Of a stretch of DNA of 64,000 nt, positions 44,721-51,394 are shown piece after piece (the first letter of the stretch is position 1; each line of letters begins with the position of its first letter). The DNA comes from Thiotrichaceae bacterium UBA4486 (GTDB lineage: Bacteria; Pseudomonadota; Gammaproteobacteria; Eutrophobiales; Eutrophobiaceae): contig DGNS01000013.1 of assembly GCA_002389045.1 (NCBI GenBank), positions 41,935 to 105,934 of the forward strand. The letters are read 5' to 3'. The notes under the pieces are model-generated. The model was not told the DNA's origin. It worked only from the letters and a program-made list of their open reading frames with translations, and ran no database searches. A program made the position numbers and the translations under genes.

Positions 44721-45067
44721 GTGAGATGATTTGACCTCAAGTATATCGTCTTGTACCTGACCGCGTCAGTCACCGGCCGGCAATTTTTTTCGCATTTTGC
44801 AATGCGGATCCCGGCCACGTCCCATTGCAGGGTTACCGGGATCCCCGGCTACTTGATGGATACACAGGTGCGTAGGTAGCGGATGTCGTCGCAGTACGCC
44901 TGCCAGTCGGCTGGATCGAGTCTAAATGCCGGGGACCCGGTCATCAGGGCATTGTTGTGCAGATGTAAAACAATGACGAATGGTTATTATGACAACAGCC
45001 TCATGCAGGGCATAATAACCGGGCATGCGCGAGAACCGGCTTCGCGTGTCAATCCTATGGATCGCCC
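44721..45067. other. Intergenic region, nothing recognised
   Basis: About 350 bp between divergent genes. Short frames here have no ribosome site or family match. It presumably carries the promoters of the DUF7931-like gene and of the WYL regulator. Confidence 0.5.
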
Positions 45068-46048
45068 ATGAACCGAATTGATCGCATTTATCAATTGCAC
45101 CGCATACTGGCCAGCCGGCGCACGCCGATCGCCCGGAAGGCGCTCGAAGAGAAAATGGAATGTTCGCGAGCCACAATAATCCGGGTGATCCGGGAGATGC
45201 GACTTTACTTCAATGCTCCCATTGAATATGACTACGGCCGTAACGGCTATCATTACAAGAGCGGGGATAACCCGGAGTATGAATTGCCCGGACTGTGGTT
45301 CAGCGCCGAGGAAATTCATGCGCTGCTGACGTCGCATAACCTGCTCACCCAGGTACAGCCGGGTCTGCTGGATCCCTACATCAATCCGCTGGTAGACAGA
45401 CTGAATAACATCCTCAGTGGCCAACACGGTAGCGGCGAGGATCTGGCCCGGCGCATACGCATCATTCAGTCTGCGCCGCGCACGGTGGAACTGGAATTGT
45501 TTCGCAAGGTGGCGGACGCCGTACTCAGTCGCAAACGGCTGAAGGTGCTCTATCACGGCCGCGAACGCGATGAAACCACCGAACGCTGGTTATCACCGCA
45601 ACGGCTGGTGTATTACCGCGACAACTGGTACCTGGATGCCTGGTGCCATCTGCGCAGGGGTCTGCGCAGCTTTTCCCTGGATCGAATGCATGTGGTGTAT
45701 GCCGGGGAAAAGGCGAGGGAAGTGGCCGAATCAGCCCTTGATGATCATTTTAGTAGCTCCTACGGTATCTTTGCCGGGCGCCCGGCGCATACAGCACTCA
45801 TCCGCTTCAGCGCCAGCGCCGCCCGCTGGGTGGCCGACGAGCACTGGCATTCGAGCCAGGTCTTGCGGGTACTGAAAGACGGCCGCTGCGAAGTCAGCGT
45901 GCCCTACAGCGATCACCGCGAACTGGTCATGGATATTCTTAAATACGGTCCTGATGCCGAGGTGCTGAAACCGAAAGCCCTGCGCGATGCCGTGCAACAG
46001 GCCCTGACCGTTGCGCTCGGGCAATATCAGCAGGGCGCGACGCCGTGA
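45068..46048 (+). CDS. YafY-type transcription regulator, HTH plus WYL domain
   Basis: The 326-residue protein has an N-terminal winged helix (MNRIDRIYQLHRILASRRTPIARKALEEKMECSRATIIRVIREMRLYFNAPI) and a C-terminal WYL-type ligand-binding domain (LKVLYHGRERDETTERWLSPQRLVYYRDNWYLDAWCHLRRGLRSFSLDRM). A WYL C-terminal extension follows. WYL regulators sense ligands, often nucleic acids, and control stress, DNA damage or defence genes. The CRISPR locus is 5 kb away, so a link to it is only speculation. Confidence 0.85.
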   Translation: MNRIDRIYQLHRILASRRTPIARKALEEKMECSRATIIRVIREMRLYFNAPIEYDYGRNGYHYKSGDNPEYELPGLWFSAEEIHALLTSHNLLTQVQPGLLDPYINPLVDRLNNILSGQHGSGEDLARRIRIIQSAPRTVELELFRKVADAVLSRKRLKVLYHGRERDETTERWLSPQRLVYYRDNWYLDAWCHLRRGLRSFSLDRMHVVYAGEKAREVAESALDDHFSSSYGIFAGRPAHTALIRFSASAARWVADEHWHSSQVLRVLKDGRCEVSVPYSDHRELVMDILKYGPDAEVLKPKALRDAVQQALTVALGQYQQGATP

Positions 46049-46211
46049 AATTCGGCAGATTTGAAGCCACCGTGAAGGTCCTGAACGGGGCTGATGTGCG
46101 CTACCTGGTGGACGGATAGGCTGGCGGTAGCTGCCCATGGTTACGGCCGGCAGTGATTCACATTCCGGGCCGGCCAGCACGGTAAAGTTATAAACTGATA
46201 ATTATCAGCTC

Positions 46212-46982
46212 ATGTCTGATACTCCACGCATAAAGCTGTTTGACGCACACTTTCACATCATTGACCGCCGCTTCCCGCTGCTGTCCAACCAGGGCTATGT
46301 GCCGGAATACTTCAGTTGTGAGGACTACCTCGAGCGTATGCAGGCATACCGCCTGTTGGGTGGTGCGGTTGTATCCGGTTCATTCCAGGCATTTGACCAG
46401 AGCTATCTGGTGGATGCCTTGCACAGGCTTGGACCATCATTTGCAGGGGTGACCCGGCTGCCGTCATCGGTTACGGATGATGATGTGCTTGCCCTGAACG
46501 CAGCCGGGGTACGGGCGGCAAGGTTTAACCTGATGCGGGGCGGATCGGATGAAGTCAATGAGCTGGAACAGATGGCGTGTCGTTTACATGATCTCGCCGG
46601 CTGGCATGTGGAGTTATACGCGGATTCAACTGCATTGCGCGCATTGTCCGGCGTTCTGATGTCCCTGCCCGCAGTCAGCATCGATCATCTGGGTCTTTGC
46701 GATGACGGCTTTGATATACTTCTCGAACTTGCTGCACACGGCGTGCGGGTCAAGGCCAGCGGCTTCGGGCGGGTGAAGATGAATATTCAAGGCGCTTTAC
46801 AGGAGTTATATGCCGCCAATCCCGATTGTCTGATGTTCGGTACTGATCTTCCGTCAACACGCGCGCCACGCCCTTATCGTGATGACGATATAGACATCAT
46901 CGCCGCTGCCCTGGGTGAGCAGGGTCTACGCAAAGTGCTTTATGAAAATGCGGTCAGTTATTACCGAATGGACAGTGACTGA
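46212..46982 (+). CDS. Amidohydrolase-2 family TIM-barrel hydrolase
   Basis: The 256-residue protein starts KLFDAHFHIIDRRFPLLSNQGYVP, the metal-binding HxH of the amidohydrolase-2 family. It continues through AARFNLMRGG and VSIDHLGLCDDG to MFGTDLPSTRAPRPY, the catalytic Asp region. Such enzymes hydrolyse lactones or decarboxylate aromatic acids; the substrate cannot be read from sequence. Frame and length are normal. It is flanked by a WYL regulator and a cation exchanger. Confidence 0.8.
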   Translation: MSDTPRIKLFDAHFHIIDRRFPLLSNQGYVPEYFSCEDYLERMQAYRLLGGAVVSGSFQAFDQSYLVDALHRLGPSFAGVTRLPSSVTDDDVLALNAAGVRAARFNLMRGGSDEVNELEQMACRLHDLAGWHVELYADSTALRALSGVLMSLPAVSIDHLGLCDDGFDILLELAAHGVRVKASGFGRVKMNIQGALQELYAANPDCLMFGTDLPSTRAPRPYRDDDIDIIAAALGEQGLRKVLYENAVSYYRMDSD

Positions 46983-47036
46983 CACTGCGCGCGCCGGCCA
47001 GAGCGCCGGGAGACAAAAACAGGAACTGAAGCTCAT

Positions 47037-48122
47037 ATGGCAATTCTACTGTTCATCGCCGGACTGGTCTTTCTGATTATCGGCGCCGAAGCCCTGGTAC
47101 GCGGGGCATCTCGCCTGGCGTCGGATTTCGGCATTTCACCATTGGTCATCGGACTGACCGTGGTAGCGTTCGGCACCAGCTCGCCCGAGCTTGCGGTCAG
47201 CGTCAAATCAGCACTGTCTGGCCAGGCGGGTATTGCCGTGGGCAACGTCATCGGCAGTAACATTTTCAACGTTCTTTTTATTCTCGGTCTTTCCGCCCTG
47301 ATCGTACCGCTGGTCGTATCGCAACAACTGGTGCGGCTGGATGTGCCATTGATGATCGTGCTCTCGGTGATTGTTCTGATCCTGTCGCTGGATGAAAACC
47401 TGGGCCGCGCCAACGGACTCATGCTGGTCACGGGCCTCGTTATTTACGTCGGTTTCCTGGTTTACCAGAGCCGCCGGGAAAGTGCCGGGGTGAAAGAGGA
47501 GTACGCCAGGGAATTCGGTACGCAAACACATGTTAAAAGCAACCGGTTTCAAAACGCGGGACTGGTGCTCGGCGGACTTGTATTGTTGGTGCTCGGTTCG
47601 CGCTGGCTTGTCGATAGCGCGGTCGCCTTTGCCACGTATATGGGCGTCAGCGAACTGGTCGTGGGATTGACCATTGTCGCGGCGGGTACATCGCTGCCGG
47701 AAGTGGTTACCTCGGTCATCGCGGCCATACGCGGAGAACGCGACATCGCTGTTGGTAATGTTGTCGGCAGTAATATCTTCAACATGATGGGAGTGCTTGG
47801 CATTGCCAGTATCGTTGCGCCATCAGGCATTGAAGTGTCAACCGCGGTCATCGGTTTCGATTTACCGGTCATGATCGGGGTGGCGGTGATATGCCTGCCC
47901 ATATTTTTTACCGGTGGCGTCATCAGCCGGCGGGAAGGCATGTTATTACTGGGCTACTATGTGGCCTATACACTGTATCTCATCCTCGCCGCGTCTCACC
48001 ATGATGCCTTGCCGGTATTCAGTGCAGTCATGCTGTACTTCGTGATCCCGCTGACCGTGGTCACTGTAGTATTGATAACACTGCAGGAAATACGTACCCG
48101 GAAAAAGAGCTCTCCGGAATGA
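47037..48122 (+). CDS. Calcium/sodium antiporter (YrbG/CaCA family)
   Basis: The 361-residue membrane protein has two related halves, each with the CaCA alpha-repeat: GLTVVAFGTSSPELAVSVKSA...GNVIGSNIFNVLFILG and GLTIVAAGTSLPEVVTSVIAA...GNVVGSNIFNMMGVLG. About ten membrane segments are visible. It exchanges Na+ for Ca2+ or another cation across the inner membrane. The duplicated alpha-repeats are complete, so it should be functional. It starts 54 bp after the amidohydrolase. Confidence 0.9.
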   Translation: MAILLFIAGLVFLIIGAEALVRGASRLASDFGISPLVIGLTVVAFGTSSPELAVSVKSALSGQAGIAVGNVIGSNIFNVLFILGLSALIVPLVVSQQLVRLDVPLMIVLSVIVLILSLDENLGRANGLMLVTGLVIYVGFLVYQSRRESAGVKEEYAREFGTQTHVKSNRFQNAGLVLGGLVLLVLGSRWLVDSAVAFATYMGVSELVVGLTIVAAGTSLPEVVTSVIAAIRGERDIAVGNVVGSNIFNMMGVLGIASIVAPSGIEVSTAVIGFDLPVMIGVAVICLPIFFTGGVISRREGMLLLGYYVAYTLYLILAASHHDALPVFSAVMLYFVIPLTVVTVVLITLQEIRTRKKSSPE

Positions 48123-48240
48123 TTCCAGGGACGAATATGAGTTACTACGCCAGGCATGGAGCCGGACGGATACTTTATCAGCGCTGCAAGCGCTGCCGGC
48201 AGGCTATACCGCTCTGTTGATTTCCAGTTTGGAGGCCATA

Positions 48241-48867
48241 ATGACCGGTTTTAACATAAAGACGCACTGGCAGAAAATCTACAAGGAGAAAGGGCCGGCG
48301 GATGTAAGCTGGTTCCAGGCCGAACCGGCCATTTCCCTGGAACTCATCAACAATTGTGAGCTTGCACTTTCGGATCCGGTTATTGATGTTGGTGGCGGCG
48401 CATCCGTTCTTGTCGATCGTTTAATCAACAGCGGATACTCCCGCCTTGCGGTCCTGGATATTTCCGCGCAGGCCCTGGCGGAATCAAAACGAAGACTGGG
48501 CGATGACGCGGAACGGGTGCAGTGGATTGAGTGCGACATTACGGCGTATGAACCGCGCGAGCCGTTTGCTCTTTGGCACGACCGGGCCGTGTTCCATTTC
48601 CTGACGCAATCCGGTGACCGTAAAAACTATGTTTCCGTTCTCAACAAGGCCCTCCGTCCCGGCGGCCATCTCATAATGGCCTCGTTTGCCATCGATGGTC
48701 CCGAGAAATGCAGTGGCCTGCCGATTGTGCAATACGACGCCCCAAAACTGTTGTCAGAGCTCGGACCGGGCTTTCGCCTGGTCGAGGAACGAACAGAAAG
48801 TCATATTACGCCGGGACAACAAATACAGAAGTTTGCCTGGTTTCGGCTCGTTCGTGTTGATGATTAA
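48241..48867 (+). CDS. SAM-dependent class I methyltransferase
   Basis: The 208-residue protein is a small methyltransferase: VIDVGGGASVLVDRLINSGYSRLAVLDISAQAL (SAM motif), WIECDITAY and LWHDRAVFHFLTQ. The start HWQKIYKEKGPADVSWFQAEP resembles tellurite-resistance or thiopurine-type methyltransferases. The substrate is unknown. The ATG at 48241 follows TTTGGAGGCCATA, a good ribosome site; a TTG start further upstream is not needed. It is monocistronic by context. Confidence 0.8.
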   Translation: MTGFNIKTHWQKIYKEKGPADVSWFQAEPAISLELINNCELALSDPVIDVGGGASVLVDRLINSGYSRLAVLDISAQALAESKRRLGDDAERVQWIECDITAYEPREPFALWHDRAVFHFLTQSGDRKNYVSVLNKALRPGGHLIMASFAIDGPEKCSGLPIVQYDAPKLLSELGPGFRLVEERTESHITPGQQIQKFAWFRLVRVDD

Positions 48868-49080
48868 TATATCACCTGATACCGGGTACCGGTGATGCTG
48901 CGCAGGCGGCACGCGCAAACCCGGCTGTAATGACTTGTCGATGCCTTCAGTCACCGCGGGAAACCGGTTAGATAATTAACCTGTCAGTGACTCACAATTT
49001 GAGCCACTACCTGCTGTAAACTGAAATAATCAGTGACTGACTTTGATTAGTCACACTGCAAACATTTCAGGCGACCACGG

Positions 49081-49323
49081 ATGAATATCAGACTATTCAG
49101 CACCTTGCCGTATGCCTCGTTACCTGCCGTCCCGCTGACGTCAGATGTCGTGTTTCGCCCGAACAGCACTGAACTCCAGGGCAATCACGCTGATTTCGAT
49201 TCCTTTTCAGCTATCCGGCCTGTACATCGGCATGGCTCATTTGCCGCCATTAACACGTCAGGGGAAATATCCCGCTATCCATGGAACAGGGAAAACACCG
49301 TCCTTGAGACGTTGTCCGGTTAA
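49081..49323 (+). CDS. Orphan small protein, 80 residues, doubtful
   Basis: The frame starts at ATG 49081 (MNIRLFSTLPYASLPAVPLTSDVVFR...) and ends in TAA whose last base begins the next ATG (TAATG). The overlap suggests translational coupling. No family, signal peptide or membrane helix is evident. Low complexity and composition are unremarkable, so it may be chance. Confidence 0.25.
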   Translation: MNIRLFSTLPYASLPAVPLTSDVVFRPNSTELQGNHADFDSFSAIRPVHRHGSFAAINTSGEISRYPWNRENTVLETLSG

Positions 49324-49751
49324 TGATTCGGGGGCATGCGGATATGGCCGTTATTCCGGGGCAAATGCTGGCAAGACTGACAATCATGGCGGCCTTTCAG
49401 GGTTGCGAGGACATTGAATTTTATTGCCAGGACGGCAAGGGCGCTGTGCGCTATTTCCGTTATACAGATGGACAAACTGATGAATACGAACAAATTTTCA
49501 CACAGGACAAGAAAGGCTGCGGGAAGCTGCAGGCGGTGCTGGATTTTCCTGAGCCGATTATGGAAGGCGAAGAAATGCTGGGTTGCGATGGAGTAACGTA
49601 CACACTGACACTCTTTAAAAATGGAACCGAAATGACCTGGTCATGGTGGTGCGATGCACCAAAAGGCTGGGAGGCAGTGGTGAAGGCCAGCAATGCCTTG
49701 CTCAAAGCGGCGAAAGTCAATGACAGGGTGAGGATTAGGCAGGCTCAGTAA
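49323..49751 (+). CDS. Conserved-looking soluble protein of unknown function
   Basis: The frame encodes up to 142 residues with a globular, acidic composition: FYCQDGKGAVRYFRYTDGQTDEYEQIF, LDFPEPIMEGEEMLGCDGVTYTLTLFKNG, TWSWWCDAPKGWEAVVKASNALLK. Start candidates are the ATG at 49323 (coupled to the frame before), at 49344 or at 49368. No family is recognised. It lies just upstream of the HIRAN gene, on the same strand. Confidence 0.45.
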   Translation: MIRGHADMAVIPGQMLARLTIMAAFQGCEDIEFYCQDGKGAVRYFRYTDGQTDEYEQIFTQDKKGCGKLQAVLDFPEPIMEGEEMLGCDGVTYTLTLFKNGTEMTWSWWCDAPKGWEAVVKASNALLKAAKVNDRVRIRQAQ

Positions 49752-49805
49752 TTGAGCCTGTAGCTGCATTAGAATCAACACAAAATACCACAATGGATAT
49801 CTGCC

Positions 49806-50201
49806 ATGAACAGACGCCGTTTCCTCCAGGCCTTGCCCGGTCTGGCCGCATTGCTGCCGGTCACACTGGCAGCCCGGCCAAAAACCGTTCTTGCTCCACA
49901 CTTAACTCTGCTCACATCCCGACTGGCCGGATATCATTATTATGCCGGTGAAAAACTCTGGTCAAATATTACGCGCGGTGACGAACTGGAACTGTTTCGT
50001 GAACCCGGCAACCCGCACGACAGGCAGGCCGTGGCGCTGCTCTGGAAGGGTTACAAATTGGGTTATATCCCGCGCCGGGACAACACAGTCATCGCACAAC
50101 TGCTTGATCGGGGCATGCCTCTGCGATGCCGGATCTCAGTCAGGCGAGAATCACCGGATCCATGGAATCGCATTCATTTCATGGTGACTGCAAACATGTA
50201 A
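49806..50201 (+). CDS. Tat-exported HIRAN domain protein
   Basis: The 131-residue protein starts MNRRRFLQALPGLAALLPVTLAA, a twin-arginine signal (RRRFLQ) with a hydrophobic core. The mature part is a HIRAN domain: LAGYHYYAGEKLW, GDELELFREPGNPHDRQAVALLWKGYKLGYIPRRDN. HIRAN domains bind DNA ends in helicases such as HLTF and Rad5, and occur alone in bacteria with unknown role. Export to the periplasm is unexpected for a DNA-binding domain. No partner gene is obvious. Confidence 0.75.
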   Translation: MNRRRFLQALPGLAALLPVTLAARPKTVLAPHLTLLTSRLAGYHYYAGEKLWSNITRGDELELFREPGNPHDRQAVALLWKGYKLGYIPRRDNTVIAQLLDRGMPLRCRISVRRESPDPWNRIHFMVTANM

Positions 50202-50325
50202 TTCAGAGTAAATCGACTATAGTTATTATCGGGGCCCCGAATGGGACATTCAAAAAATACCAGGGAATAGCCATGGATAGCGTCATATCCATCAACCAGG
50301 GGAATCATCCCTTCATCATCTGCTT

Positions 50326-50484
50326 TTACCTGACGACAGGTTTCAAGCCTTTCCTGACAACCGCTTTGGCAAACGGCTCCGGCGTGATTTCCGGAATGCC
50401 GGAAGTGTCAATGTCTTCATCGCGCATGGCATCGACCCGTTTCCAGTCTGTACGGGATTCCCGGGAACTGTTTTGTTTACTCAT
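50326..50484 (-). CDS. Small BrnA-type antitoxin without its toxin
   Basis: A 52-codon minus-strand frame (ATG at 50484) reads MSKQNSSRESRTDWKRVDAM then RDEDIDTSGIPEITPEPFAK and ends AVVRKGLKPVVR. The DEDID(T/Y)SDIPE(I/L)T-like core and FAKAVVRKGLKP are typical of short BrnA-like antitoxins. No BrnT toxin frame is found upstream on this strand; only ~40 bp separate it from the next gene. It therefore looks like an orphan remnant of a second BrnTA pair. Confidence 0.5.
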   Translation of the reverse strand: MSKQNSSRESRTDWKRVDAMRDEDIDTSGIPEITPEPFAKAVVRKGLKPVVR

Positions 50485-50527
50485 ATTCATCCGCTGCATC
50501 CGGCAGGCAAAAGAAGAAGAGATTACA

Positions 50528-50965
50528 TTAAGTCAGCGCCTCGGGGATCTTCAATCCCGATTGGCGGGCCGCCCGGTTCAGTTGCCCGTCAAAGCAGGCG
50601 AAAATCATTTCCGCGTGATGATTCTCCTGTTTCAAGGCATGGGCCGCCGCCAGGTGCATGGCGTCATACGCCTTAAGAGGAAATTGCCGAACCAGCCTGA
50701 CAGCATCGACAAGCAAGCGGTCACTGGTGGCTATCACCAGAGTCAAGGACCAGTCTTCATTAAACTCAGCATGTACCTGCCGCAGTTGCTCCGCATCCAG
50801 ACGCTGTTCCCGATAGGCGCGTTCAAAAGCGGCCGATATCTCGACCAGAGCCAATTCATGAGCGGCGATGATCGCCGCCTGCTCCATCAGCATCATGACT
50901 TCTTCCCGGCCAGGTTCCCGAATATAGTTCTTGATGAAAGCGGACGAATCCAGATACAGGATCAT
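50528..50965 (-). CDS. PIN domain toxin (VapC-like)
   Basis: The 145-residue protein starts MILYLDSSAFIKNYIREPGREEV, the PIN fold with the first catalytic Asp. Further acidic positions lie in LALVEISAAFERAY, LKAYDAMHLAAAHAL and FACFDGQLNRAA. PIN toxins are Mg2+-dependent ribonucleases, often cutting tRNA or rRNA. The start overlaps the preceding antitoxin stop by ATGA, a classic coupled TA pair. It is directly upstream of the CRISPR-Cas locus, on the opposite strand. Confidence 0.8.
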   Translation of the reverse strand: MILYLDSSAFIKNYIREPGREEVMMLMEQAAIIAAHELALVEISAAFERAYREQRLDAEQLRQVHAEFNEDWSLTLVIATSDRLLVDAVRLVRQFPLKAYDAMHLAAAHALKQENHHAEMIFACFDGQLNRAARQSGLKIPEALT

Positions 50966-51249
50966 CGCCGGTCATCCAGGAGCGTTTCCGCAACAGTTTT
51001 CTCGCCTTGCTTGACTGCAGCCCCGGGTCGCAACTCCGGTTTGCCACCGGCCCAACGCACCCAGGGTAGTGACATCAATCGTTCAATGGCCGCTGCTTCC
51101 GTAGTGCCATACTCCTCTCCGATCGCATTCGGCGGCACCAGTTTCGCTACTACGCGCTTATGGGATGTGACGACAACCTCTTCGCCCGCTGCTACCCGGC
51201 GCAGGTATTCGGATAAGTGGTCTTTGAGTTCACGAACAGAAACTTTCAT
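50962..51249 (-). CDS. Phd/YefM-type antitoxin
   Basis: The 95-residue protein starts MKVSVRELKDHLSEYLRRVAAGEEVVVTSHKRVVAKLVPP, the Phd/YefM DNA-binding fold. It continues with a variable C-terminal part (GTTEAAAIERLMSLPWVRWAGGKPELRPG) expected to bind and inhibit the PIN toxin. The ATG at 51249 is preferred; the longer frame to 51318 reads AT-rich non-family residues. It probably autoregulates from the ~140-bp gap to cas3. Confidence 0.8.
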   Translation of the reverse strand: MKVSVRELKDHLSEYLRRVAAGEEVVVTSHKRVVAKLVPPNAIGEEYGTTEAAAIERLMSLPWVRWAGGKPELRPGAAVKQGEKTVAETLLDDRR

Positions 51250-51310
51250 GGGACACCGCCTGATTTGTGGCCATATATTTGAAATTGTAGCCACATTTTT
51301 GTTACGAAGC

Positions 51311-51373
51311 CACGGCATGAAAAAAGTCTTTATAAATCAATTACATTATATTTTACGCAGCCCCATGCTGTGG
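51311..51373. promoter_or_regulatory. Imperfect inverted repeat in the cas3 upstream region
   Basis: CCACGGCATG (51311-51320) and CATGCTGTGG (51364-51373) are reverse complements at 9 of 10 positions, with an AT-rich spacer containing promoter-like sequence (TTTATA...TATTTT). It lies between the divergent antitoxin gene and cas3. It could be a regulator site or chance. Confidence 0.3.
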
Positions 51374-51394
51374 CCTTATTGAACTGATGAGTGG

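Noticed and set aside
44883..45071. 62-codon plus-strand frame before the WYL gene
   Set aside because: No ribosome site or family; overlaps the regulator start and reads as random.
45068..46048. WYL regulator as a CRISPR-associated regulator
   Set aside because: It is 5 kb from cas3 with unrelated genes between, so proximity gives no real support.
50126..51382. Plus-strand 418-codon frame
   Set aside because: It runs antisense over the PIN/Phd pair and overlaps the HIRAN gene end. The composition is not protein-like, and the opposite strand holds clear families.
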